Of a DNA stretch of 12,751 nucleotides, positions 1 to 7,414 are shown in pieces. The stretch is from JAWLGW01 sp964569055 (GTDB lineage Bacteria > Planctomycetota > J058), in NCBI GenBank assembly GCA_964569055.1, contig CAZMSZ010000209.1, positions 1 to 12,751 on the forward strand, given 5' to 3'. A model generated the notes under the pieces. That model was not told the origin of the DNA. It saw only the letters and a program-made list of their open reading frames with translations, and searched no databases. Made by a program: the position numbers and the translations under genes. The number at the start of each line of letters is the position of its first letter. Position 1 is the first letter of the stretch.

Positions 1-102
1 TCTTCGGCTCCGCGTTCCTGTCGGAGCTCTTGCAGCTCCCGGCCAGGAGTCGGGCCATGAGCGACAGCCCAAGCCCGCAAGGCGGACTCATGGGAGCGGC
101 AG
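1..102. other. Left-edge intergenic stretch with short inverted repeats
   Basis: This lies beyond the stop codon of the 1141-residue gene. No gene can be supported. A minus-strand frame is open from an ATG at 91 to the window edge, but it has no Shine-Dalgarno sequence and no recognisable product. A 6-bp inverted repeat (23-28 with 34-39, 5-base loop) and a 7-bp one (55-61 with 87-93) are present. Confidence 0.4.
55..93 (-). terminator. Possible hairpin downstream of the 1141-aa gene
   Basis: Arms CCATGAG (55-61) and CTCATGG (87-93) are perfect complements around a 25-base loop, starting 10 bases past the TAG stop of the minus-strand gene. There is no U-tract, so it is not a canonical intrinsic terminator. 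Only the position suggests a role in 3' end formation. Confidence 0.22.
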
Positions 103-3100
103 CTACCCCTTCCGCCGGCGCTCCAGCAGCGCCCGCAGCTCGTTCGGGAGCTGCTCCGCCACGATCCCCGGCGGGGTCCCCGCGCACAGCTCGCCCGCGC
201 GCACGTCGCGCAGGAGCGCGCGGGCGCGGGTGGGGCCGAGCAGCTCGACCAGGGCCCAGGCGCGGGCCTTGGCCAGCGGGTCCTCGGCGAACGCGCGGGC
301 GGGCGCCGCGAGGAGCGCGGCCCAGTCGCTGGCGCTGGCCGGGCGGCCTTCGAGGAGCGCGAGGGCGCCCTCGGGCTGCGCGCGCTCCTGCAGCGCGCCG
401 GCGAGCCAGGCGACCAGGCCCGCCTCGAGCCACGGGGGCGGCGCGCCGTGCCGGGTGCGGAGCTCGGCGCGGGCGAGCGCCTCCGCCAGCGGGGCGTCGA
501 GCGCGCTCGCGCCGGCCGGCAGGAGGAGCAGGGCCGAGCTCGGGTCGTAGCGGGCGCCCGCGCCGTCGGCGAGGGCGGCGTGGTCCGCGGGGGCGAGGAC
601 GGCCGCGCTCACCGCCGGACGGCCGGGGGTCTTGGCGCCCAGCCCGCGGGCGAGCTCGGCGGCCCAGCCGTCGAGGCGCGCCGCGAGCTCGGGATCGCCG
701 GCGGCGGCGGTGAGGGCGTAGTGACCGGCCGGGCTGGGCGCGCTGCCCGCGCGCAGGCGGGTCGCGACGCGCAGGGCAGCCGCCTCGCGGCGGACCAGCG
801 GGTCGGCGCGGCCGAGCGCCAGCGCGAGGTCGAGCTCGCGGCCGAGCGCGGCGGGGTCGAGGGCCGGCGCGTCGGGCGCCCGCGGGGCGCGCAGCGCGCG
901 GCGCACGCGCGCCAGGTGGACCGCCGCGAGGTCGGGCCGCGCCTGACGCGCCGCCTCGCCGAGGGCCTCGCTGCGGGCGGCGAGCGTCGGCGCGCCGTGG
1001 GCGAGCGCCAGCGCGAGCAGCGCCTGCAGCTCCGCCTGCGCGAACGAGGGCGCTCGCGCGACCTCGTCGGAGACCAGCGGCTCGAGCAGCGACCGCGCGG
1101 TCCAGGCGTCCCCCTCGCAGAGCGCGAGGTGCGCCCGGGCGTGGACCACGGCCGGCTCGCCCGCCTGCTCGCGCGCCAGGGCGTCGAGCGCGGCGCGGGC
1201 CCGCTCGAAGCGCTCGCCCGCCAGGGCGGCGCGCGCCTCCGCGAGCCGCTCGCGCGCCGCGGCCGGCGCCTGCTCCTCGAGCGCGGGCGCGGCGAGCGCC
1301 GCGGCGGGCGGGGGGGCGAGGTCGAGCGCGCGGTCGACGTGCAGAGCGTACCGCTCCAGGCTGCGGCGGCGCCAGGCCGGGTCGAGGTCGCCCTCGATCG
1401 CGAGCGAGCGCACCTCGAGCGGGCCGCGCGCCGCCTCGACCCGCAGCGAGACCGCCTCGAACCGCCCGGACGCGCGCGCGCTGCCGAGCGCGACCCCCTC
1501 GAGCTCGAAGGTCACCGTGGCCCCGTCGTAGCGCAGGCAGGCCCGCCCGCCGGGCGGGCCGACCTGGCGACCGCGCGCGATCGGGTTGCTGCCGCTGCCG
1601 AGGTCGAGCTCGAGGCTCCAGCCCTCGGCGCCCCAGCGCGCCACGTAGGTGCGGGCCGAGCCGGGCCCGTGCAGCGTGAGGCCCAGCGCGGGCTGCTCGC
1701 CGCCGCCGAGCTCGGCCCGCACCGCGACCTCGAAGGGCGCGCCGTCGACGGACGGCGCGGCCAGGGGGACCTCGGGACCGCTGAACCGCGGGCGCTCGCC
1801 GGCCAGCGCCAGGCGCTCGCCAATCGCGCGCAGCTCCGCCCCGTCGGCCGCCCGCAGGTCGTGGCCGACCCAGGCGGTCGGGAACGCGAACCGCGTGCGC
1901 TCGCCCGCGAGCGGCGCCGCGCTGGCCGAGGTCGCCGCGAACGCGAGCACGCGCGCCGGGTCGAGGACGTCGGGCGCGCCGAGCCGCGCGGCCGCCTCGC
2001 GCGCCGCGAGCGGGTCCTTGGCCAGGAGCGCGGCGCGCAGGAGCAGCCGCTGATCGCCGAGCTCCTCGCCGGCGGCGGCCTGGAGCACGCGCAGCGCCAG
2101 GGTCGGGTGGTCGAGCCAGCCGTAGCGCCGCTCGCCCTTGGGGCTCTGCACGGTGAACCCGTCGGCGCCGAGCGACACGACGCGGACCGGCTCGCCGGCC
2201 GCGCCCTCGAGCTCGACGCCCAGGAGCACGCCGGCCCGGCGGGCGCGCTCGGCGCGGCGCGCCCAGGCCGCGTCGCCGACGGCGGCCCAGGCCGCCGCGT
2301 ACCGCTCCTCGGCCGCGCGGCGCGCTCCGGCGCGTCGCTGTTCAGCCCACCCCTCGAGCGCCCGGGCCGCCTCGGTGAGGACGGGGTGGTCGAGCTGGGC
2401 CTCGGCCAGGAGCGCCTCGAGCCCGGACCAGCGCGCGGCGTCCTCGGGCGCGGCCCGCGCCTGATCCAACAGCTCGGCGGCGCGCGCGACCTGCCCGCGG
2501 AGCTGCTCGAGCGCCTCGAGCCGGGCCAGGCGCACGCTCGCCACCCCCTGGGCGTCCTCCCCCGGAGCGGGCCGCACGTCGCGCCACAGCGCCACGAGCT
2601 GGTCGAGGTCTCCGGCGGCGAGGAGGGCGGGCTCGCGGCGGCGCACCTCTCCCACGGTGGGACCCGCCGCGGCCGGTCCGCCGACAGGCTCGGAGCGCGG
2701 CGGGTCGGGCGAGCGCTCCGCAGGCGGAGCGGGCCGTGCGGCCCGCTCCGCGGGCGCGCGCGCGCGGCCGCGGTCGGCTCGACCGAGCAGGAGCACCCCG
2801 ACCGTGGCGAGCACGATCAGCGCCGTCCCGGCCAGGGCCACGATCACGCCCGCGCCCGAGCTCCCGCCCGCGTCTCGCCGCGCGGCGCTCGGCCGCTCGC
2901 GCGCCTGCACGGGGATCGTCTCGAGCACCGCCTCGGAGCTGGCGAGGAGGGCGGCCCGCTGCGCCTCAGGCAGCTCGCCCGACTGCGAGGGCTCGAGCGG
3001 CGCGGCGCGCATGCGTTCGCCGCAGCGCGGGCACTCGAGCTCGACCACGGCGGCGTCCTTGCGCGGATAGCGGCCCAGGCAGCCGCGGCACAGGATCACC

Positions 3101-3528
3101 CGCTCGTGCAGGTGCTGCAGCAGCATGTCGAGCAGCTCGGGGTCGAAGTTGGCGCGCGGGAGCAGCTCCGCGAGCCGCCGCAGCTTGTGCTCGCCCGCCT
3201 TCTTGTCCTGGACCTTGCGCACGGTCTGCAGCAGCTTGGCGCCGAGCAGCCCCGCCTCGATCCCGAGCTGTCCCACGAGCAGGTCCTCGAACCGCTCGTA
3301 GGTGAACCGCTCGGGGTGCGGCATGCCCTGCACGGCGTCGAGCCGGAGCTGACGCCGCAGGACCTCCGGATCGACGCGTCGCCGGTCGAGGAGGAAGCGC
3401 GAGAAGGGCACGTCCTCGCCGTGGGCGACCCAGGCCTCGTAGGCCTGGGCCGCCTCCGCCGGCGGGAGCACCTTCTCGCGGGTCAGCCGCGAGAGGAGGG
3501 CGCGCGCGCGCTCGATCTCCTGACCCAC
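103..3528 (-). CDS. Membrane-anchored multidomain protein: zinc ribbon, one TM helix, beta-sandwich, TPR-like helices
   Basis: Function is unknown; 1141 residues. The GTG start at 3528 is chosen because AAGGAG lies 4 bases upstream. Residues 1-140 are helical, and residues 10-65 resemble the short 'late-acting, low-numbered position' type helical repeats seen at the N-termini of some planctomycete kinases (weak inference). A zinc ribbon follows: CxxC at C147/C150 and CxxC at C166/C169. Residues about 180-225 form a linker. One hydrophobic helix (about 227-249) is followed by an Arg/Pro/Ala-rich linker (250-290). Residues 300-430 and 480-530 are helical. Residues about 545-715 look like a LamG/concanavalin-type beta-sandwich. 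Residues 755-960 are TPR-like Ala/Leu helices. The C-terminal part (about 970-1141) contains PPPWLEAGLVAWL, resembling the segment that follows the HExxH helix in gluzincin-like (DUF1570/peptidase MA) domains, but no HExxH is present, so catalysis is doubtful. A cytoplasmic zinc ribbon with an exported C-terminal portion is the likely topology. The gene starts 95 bases after the secDF stop and may be cotranscribed with it. Confidence 0.85.
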   Translation of the reverse strand: MGQEIERARALLSRLTREKVLPPAEAAQAYEAWVAHGEDVPFSRFLLDRRRVDPEVLRRQLRLDAVQGMPHPERFTYERFEDLLVGQLGIEAGLLGAKLLQTVRKVQDKKAGEHKLRRLAELLPRANFDPELLDMLLQHLHERVILCRGCLGRYPRKDAAVVELECPRCGERMRAAPLEPSQSGELPEAQRAALLASSEAVLETIPVQARERPSAARRDAGGSSGAGVIVALAGTALIVLATVGVLLLGRADRGRARAPAERAARPAPPAERSPDPPRSEPVGGPAAAGPTVGEVRRREPALLAAGDLDQLVALWRDVRPAPGEDAQGVASVRLARLEALEQLRGQVARAAELLDQARAAPEDAARWSGLEALLAEAQLDHPVLTEAARALEGWAEQRRAGARRAAEERYAAAWAAVGDAAWARRAERARRAGVLLGVELEGAAGEPVRVVSLGADGFTVQSPKGERRYGWLDHPTLALRVLQAAAGEELGDQRLLLRAALLAKDPLAAREAAARLGAPDVLDPARVLAFAATSASAAPLAGERTRFAFPTAWVGHDLRAADGAELRAIGERLALAGERPRFSGPEVPLAAPSVDGAPFEVAVRAELGGGEQPALGLTLHGPGSARTYVARWGAEGWSLELDLGSGSNPIARGRQVGPPGGRACLRYDGATVTFELEGVALGSARASGRFEAVSLRVEAARGPLEVRSLAIEGDLDPAWRRRSLERYALHVDRALDLAPPPAAALAAPALEEQAPAAARERLAEARAALAGERFERARAALDALAREQAGEPAVVHARAHLALCEGDAWTARSLLEPLVSDEVARAPSFAQAELQALLALALAHGAPTLAARSEALGEAARQARPDLAAVHLARVRRALRAPRAPDAPALDPAALGRELDLALALGRADPLVRREAAALRVATRLRAGSAPSPAGHYALTAAAGDPELAARLDGWAAELARGLGAKTPGRPAVSAAVLAPADHAALADGAGARYDPSSALLLLPAGASALDAPLAEALARAELRTRHGAPPPWLEAGLVAWLAGALQERAQPEGALALLEGRPASASDWAALLAAPARAFAEDPLAKARAWALVELLGPTRARALLRDVRAGELCAGTPPGIVAEQLPNELRALLERRRKG

Positions 3529-3532
3529 CTCG

Positions 3533-3538
3533 CTCCTT
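3533..3538 (-). promoter_or_regulatory. Ribosome binding site fixing the GTG start of the 1141-aa gene
   Basis: On the minus strand AAGGAG precedes the GTG codon at 3528 by 4 bases. This is the best Shine-Dalgarno match near the gene's 5' end and supports the GTG start. Confidence 0.7.
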
Positions 3539-3540
3539 CG

Positions 3541-3615
3541 GCGGCGGGCGCACCCGCCGCGTCCACCGTTCTTCTAGCGGCTGGAGCCGGCCGTCGCCAC
3601 CGGGCGGCGGCGACG
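3541..3615 (-). terminator. Two GC-rich hairpins between secDF and the downstream gene
   Basis: Arms at 3592-3598 and 3609-3615 (CGTCGCC/GGCGACG, 10-base loop) lie just past the secDF stop. Arms at 3541-3548 and 3553-3560 (GCGGCGGG/CCCGCCGC, 4-base loop) lie just before the next ribosome binding site. Neither is followed by a U-tract. They could attenuate read-through, stabilise mRNA ends, or simply reflect GC-rich composition. Confidence 0.25.
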
Positions 3616-3623
3616 ACCCCGGG

Positions 3624-6600
3624 TCAGAGGAACACCTTGGAGGCGATGAGCGTCACGAGCAGGAACGCGGCCAGCGCGCCCAGGCCCTTGAACACCTTGC
3701 GCGGCTCGAGGATCAGCAGCGGCGCGGCCACGAACACCGACGAGTAGCAGCCGATCAAGAGGCCGAACAACAGCGCGGCCGAGAAGCCCTGGATCGACGT
3801 CAGCCCGCCGAAGCTGGCGGCGAACAGCACGAACACCACCAGGAACGTGGTCAGCGAGGTCAGCACGGTGCGGGCCAGCGTGCTGTTGACCGCGTCATTC
3901 ACGATCTCGACCGTGTACTCCTTGGTCTTGGTCGTGGCGCGCACCTCGCGGATGCGGTCCAGGATCACGATCGTGTCGTTGATCGAGTAGCCGATCAGCG
4001 TGAGGAAGGCCGAGATCGTGATCAAGCTGAACTTGACGTCGAAGGTCGAGCCGGTCACCGACAGGATCCAGTCGAGGATGGCGAGGAACGCCAGCAGGGC
4101 CAGGACGTCGTGGGCCAGGGCCACGATCGCCGACACGCCCGACCACATGTCGAACCGCAGCCAGATGTAGAGGCAGATGAACACCACGCAGAAGAAGGTG
4201 GCGGCGATCGCCTTCGACTGCAGGTTCCTCGCCACGGCGGCGCCGACGGTGTCGATGTTCGGGAAGGCCTGCGACGGGGCGAACGACACGCCCTCGTACT
4301 CCTGCACCTTCTCGAGCGCCTCCTTGAAGGTCGCGACGACGTCCTCCACCCGCTTGGGGGCGTTTTCGATCGCCGCCGTCGTGAACAGCACGGGGGTCAG
4401 GCCGTCCTCGGCGTTGGTGTCGGGGAGGATCTCCACCTCGAACCCGGGGACGGGCTCCTTCCCGGGAATCGGCGCCGGCCCGGCGAGCAGCTCGAGCAGC
4501 TCCTGACGAGTCTTGCCCTCGGCGTTCTTGGTGTCGGTCCGGCTGGCCAGCTCGCGGAACGCCTTGGGCAGCGTGGTCTCGACGAGCTGCTCGGTGATGT
4601 CGATCTTCTGGACCCGGAGCCCCTTGGCGAGCGGGACGAGGTTCACCTTGAACCGGACGCGGACCTTGCCGTTCTCGGGCGGCGTGGTCTCGTAGGGCTT
4701 GCCGTCGAGCTCGGGGTACGCCTCGACCAGGATGTCGCCGAAGGCGCCGCGGATCGCCTGCTCGAAGTAGTCCTGCGCGCGCTCGGCGGCCGCCGCAGCA
4801 GCGCCCTCGGCCTCGTCGGACGCCGGCTGCTCACCGGCCGGCGCGGGCTGCTCACCGGCCGGCGCCGGCTGCTCACCGGCCGGCGCGGGCTGCTCGCCGG
4901 CCGGCGCGGGGTCGGCGGCGGGCTGGCCGCCTTCGCCCTCGGCCGCGGGCGGCGCCGTGTCGTCGGGCTGCTGCTGGGCGTGGGCCCGCGGCAGCACGGC
5001 ATCGAGCAGCGCGCTGGTCTCCTGTTCGGCGCTCCCCTGCGGGGCCTGGGCGATGTCCGCCTCCACCATGCGCGTGCGGAGCTGCCACTCCCGCGAGCGG
5101 CCGCCCACGACCTCGCCCATGGCCTGGATCTCGACCTGCGGCGCCGGCTTGCCCAGCCTCTCGAACTGCGCCGCGATCCGCTCCTGGACCTCGGCGCTCT
5201 TCAGCGGCTGCTCGAGCCGCATCTGCAGCACGGTGCCGCCGGTGAAGTCGATGCCGAACGCCTCGTCCCCCCGGTAGAGGAACACCAGCCAGCCCGACAC
5301 GATCAGGATCACCGAGAACGCGGTCGCCGGGACGAAGTAGCGCGAGTAGTCGATGTTCGGCTTGGGGAACATCTGGCGGTAGTCGACGGTCTTGACGAAG
5401 TCCTTGACCACGAAGAACCCGTACACGAACCGGGTCACGAACAGCGCCGTGAACATGGAGATCGCGATGCCGATCGTGAGCGTGAGCCCGAAGCCCTTGA
5501 TCGGGCCCGTGCCCACCCACATCAGCACCACGGCGGTGAGGAGCGTGGTCAGGTTGGCGTCGAAGATCGTCCAGAAGGCGCGGTCGTAGCCGGCCTGGAT
5601 GGCTTGTTTCAGCGCCGCGCCGCGCGCCCACTCCTCGCGGATGCGCTCGAAGATCAGCACGTTGGCGTCGACCGCCATGCCGGCCGTGAGCAGGATGCCC
5701 GCGATGCCTGGCAGTGTGAGCGTGGCCCCGAAGACCGACATCGTGCCGAGGATCAAGAAGATGTTCAGCACCAGCGCGATGTCGGCCACCAGCCCGGTGC
5801 GGAACCGGTAGTAGAAGATCATGAACAGCACGATCGCGAGCATGGAGCCCGCGATGGCGATGCCGCCCATCTCGACGGCCTGGGCGCCGAGCTGCGCGCC
5901 GACGCGCTTGGTGTAGGCCAGGATCGGCTTGGCCGGCAGGGCGCCCGCCTTGAGGATCACGATGAGGGTCGTGAGCTCCTTCTCGTCCCAGCCCTTGTCG
6001 CCGCCCTCGATGATGCCGCGCTTGCCGATCGCGGAGCGGATCTGCGGCGCCGAGCGGATCTCGCCGTCGAGCACCACGGCGAGGATCTTGCCGCGGTTGT
6101 TGGCGGTGAGGTCGTAGAACGCCCTCTGGCCGACCGAGTCCCACTCGAAGCCGACGGCGGAGCGGCCCTTGTCGTCCATGGTCGGGTAGGCGGTGGCGAG
6201 GTGCTGCCCGTCCACGAACTCGGGCTTGCCCGAGGGGGTGTAGTTGTAGAGCAGCGCGTACTCCCCGGCGTCGGTCTCCTCGGCCGCCGAGGCGCCGCGG
6301 ACGGAGTGCCACGTCGCCACGTCGTAGCGGTCGTGCGGCTGCCAGGTGCCCAGCTTCTTCTCACGGACGATCCGCTCGATCTCAGCCTTCTTGGCGGCGT
6401 CGCTGAGCTGGTCGGTGACCATGATCTTGAACTGCAGCTTGCCCGCGCGCTCGATCTGGCCCTTGATCTTCTCGATCTCGGAGTCGGTCGCGCTCGGGAC
6501 CTGGATCACGACCTTGTCGTTGCCCAGGCTGCGGATGCTCAGCTCCTTGATGCCGAGCGTGTCGATGCGCTCGCGGAGCACCTTGACCGTGTCCTCGGTC

Positions 6601-6767
6601 GTCGAGGCGCTGACGGTCTGCTGCCCGCCGAAGTCGAGGCGATAGATGATCTCGACGCCGCCGCGCAGGTCGAGACCGAGGTTGATCCCACTCCAGGAGA
6701 GGGCGACCCCCGAGAACACCACGATCGCCGCGGTGAGGAGGTACTTCCAGCCGAACTTATCGTACAT
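3624..6767 (-). CDS. secDF: Protein translocase subunit SecDF (SecD-SecF fusion) with enlarged SecF periplasmic region
   Basis: Inner-membrane Sec accessory subunit that uses the proton motive force to help complete protein export. It has 1047 residues, against roughly 735 in typical fused SecDFs. The SecD half has TM1 (about 9-25), then GINLGLDLRGG (27-37), the P1 periplasmic domain to about residue 295, and five more helices to about 452, with AGMAVDANVLIFERIREE (362-379) and AFWTIFDANLTTLL (397-410). The SecF half has a helix at 480-497, GIDFTGGT (505-512), a very long periplasmic segment (about 515-850), and helices from 853 onward with LTLIGYSINDTIVILDRIRE (922-941). The conserved Asp residues in the VDANV and INDT motifs (D367, D931) match those implicated in proton transfer in this family. 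Residues 600-665 are low-complexity and include four tandem APAGEQP units. An extra hydrophobic stretch (1027-1046) may be a 13th TM helix. The ATG at 6767 is 10 bases after the yajC stop, indicating one operon. Confidence 0.97.
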   Translation of the reverse strand: MYDKFGWKYLLTAAIVVFSGVALSWSGINLGLDLRGGVEIIYRLDFGGQQTVSASTTEDTVKVLRERIDTLGIKELSIRSLGNDKVVIQVPSATDSEIEKIKGQIERAGKLQFKIMVTDQLSDAAKKAEIERIVREKKLGTWQPHDRYDVATWHSVRGASAAEETDAGEYALLYNYTPSGKPEFVDGQHLATAYPTMDDKGRSAVGFEWDSVGQRAFYDLTANNRGKILAVVLDGEIRSAPQIRSAIGKRGIIEGGDKGWDEKELTTLIVILKAGALPAKPILAYTKRVGAQLGAQAVEMGGIAIAGSMLAIVLFMIFYYRFRTGLVADIALVLNIFLILGTMSVFGATLTLPGIAGILLTAGMAVDANVLIFERIREEWARGAALKQAIQAGYDRAFWTIFDANLTTLLTAVVLMWVGTGPIKGFGLTLTIGIAISMFTALFVTRFVYGFFVVKDFVKTVDYRQMFPKPNIDYSRYFVPATAFSVILIVSGWLVFLYRGDEAFGIDFTGGTVLQMRLEQPLKSAEVQERIAAQFERLGKPAPQVEIQAMGEVVGGRSREWQLRTRMVEADIAQAPQGSAEQETSALLDAVLPRAHAQQQPDDTAPPAAEGEGGQPAADPAPAGEQPAPAGEQPAPAGEQPAPAGEQPASDEAEGAAAAAAERAQDYFEQAIRGAFGDILVEAYPELDGKPYETTPPENGKVRVRFKVNLVPLAKGLRVQKIDITEQLVETTLPKAFRELASRTDTKNAEGKTRQELLELLAGPAPIPGKEPVPGFEVEILPDTNAEDGLTPVLFTTAAIENAPKRVEDVVATFKEALEKVQEYEGVSFAPSQAFPNIDTVGAAVARNLQSKAIAATFFCVVFICLYIWLRFDMWSGVSAIVALAHDVLALLAFLAILDWILSVTGSTFDVKFSLITISAFLTLIGYSINDTIVILDRIREVRATTKTKEYTVEIVNDAVNSTLARTVLTSLTTFLVVFVLFAASFGGLTSIQGFSAALLFGLLIGCYSSVFVAAPLLILEPRKVFKGLGALAAFLLVTLIASKVFL
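4825..4908 (-). repeat. Four tandem 21-bp units inside secDF
   Basis: Units at 4825-4845, 4846-4866, 4867-4887 and 4888-4908 are nearly identical (first and third identical, single-base changes in the others). They encode four APAGEQP heptapeptides in the SecF periplasmic insertion. The length is a multiple of three, so copy-number change keeps the frame. Confidence 0.95.
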
Positions 6768-6777
6768 ATGGCTACGC

Positions 6778-7143
6778 CTAGCTCTTGCTCGCCTCTTCGG
6801 TTTGGGGGGCCGCCGGGTCGGCCAGCACGCGGGCGATCGCGCTCTTGAGGAAGCGGACCTTGACCTTGGCCTGATCGTCGATGCGGAGCACGACCTCGTC
6901 GTCCTTGATGTTGACGACGGTCCCGTGCATCCCTCCCGTGGTGACCACGCGATCGTTCTTCTTCAGCGCGTCGAGCATCTTCTGCTTCTCGTCCTGCTCC
7001 CGCTTCTGGGGCCGGATCAGGAAGAAATACACGAAGATGAACACGAAGATGAGGGGGAACAGGAACGAATCGAAGGGGCTGGCCGGGGGCGGCCCCGGAT
7101 CCTTCGGTGCGCCCGGCGCCTGCTGCGCGAGTACGAGCCTCAT
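6778..7143 (-). CDS. yajC: Preprotein translocase subunit YajC
   Basis: Small single-span membrane protein that associates with SecDF and the SecYEG translocon. It has 121 residues, typical of the family. A Gln/Pro/Ala-rich N-terminus precedes one strongly hydrophobic, Phe-rich helix (about 26-43). The family's RPQKREQ junction follows (44-50), then the NDRVVTTGGMHGTV motif (63-76) and a small beta-rich cytoplasmic domain with the conserved KxAIARV segment near 100-106. The ATG at 7143 has GGGA 6 bases upstream. An in-frame TTG at 7182 would add 13 Arg-rich residues and is less likely. The stop is 10 bases before the secDF ATG, and a sigma70-like promoter lies upstream at 7216-7243. Confidence 0.96.
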   Translation of the reverse strand: MRLVLAQQAPGAPKDPGPPPASPFDSFLFPLIFVFIFVYFFLIRPQKREQDEKQKMLDALKKNDRVVTTGGMHGTVVNIKDDEVVLRIDDQAKVKVRFLKSAIARVLADPAAPQTEEASKS

Positions 7144-7215
7144 TCGTCGTCCCGTCCGCTCGGAAGGGCGCGGCCGCCTCAAACGCTAGCCGTGCCCAAG
7201 GTTAAGAGGGGCGGG

Positions 7216-7243
7216 ATTCTACCAGTCGCCCGCGCGCTGGCAA
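7216..7243 (-). promoter_or_regulatory. Sigma70-type promoter for yajC-secDF
   Basis: Read on the minus strand, TTGCCA (7243-7238) and TAGAAT (7221-7216) each match the consensus at five of six bases, with a 16-base spacer. Transcription would begin near 7209, giving a leader of about 66 bases before the yajC ATG. An A/T-containing -10 element stands out in such GC-rich DNA. It was found by eye only. Confidence 0.6.
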
Positions 7244-7403
7244 CGGTGTGCTCCGGTTCGCGCCCACGCGCGCGTCCGTTCCGCCAGCAACCGGCCGCGG
7301 TGGGAGGGGAGTGGGACGCATTTGGGCCGCGTGGCGCGAAGGATCTCCCACCGCTACGAGTTGCGGGTCTGGCCCGCCCGATGCAATGCGGGACGAGCGC
7401 ACT

Positions 7404-7408
7404 GGAGG
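7404..7408 (+). promoter_or_regulatory. Ribosome binding site deciding the hydrolase start
   Basis: GGAGG lies 6 bases before the ATG at 7415. It selects that codon over the in-frame TTG at 7322, and the resulting protein begins directly with a signal peptide. I could not find a convincing promoter for this gene in the upstream 150 bases. Confidence 0.75.
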
Positions 7409-7414
7409 TCTCCC

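Noticed and set aside
448..3747. Long plus-strand open frame (1099 codons) opposite the 1141-aa gene
   Set aside because: Its translation is Arg/Gly/Glu/Ala-rich without domains, a typical antisense shadow in GC-rich DNA. The minus-strand frame has a zinc ribbon, TM helix and good ribosome binding site.
4110..6848. Plus-strand open frame (912 codons) opposite secDF
   Set aside because: Low-complexity His/Arg/Glu/Leu composition, and it lies antisense to an unmistakable SecDF.
7144..7182. N-terminal extension of YajC from TTG at 7182
   Set aside because: It adds an Arg-rich segment not typical of the family, and the ATG at 7143 fits family length.
7322..7414. N-terminal extension of the hydrolase from TTG at 7322
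   Set aside because: The ATG at 7415 has GGAGG at the right distance and begins a normal signal peptide; the extension would bury it.
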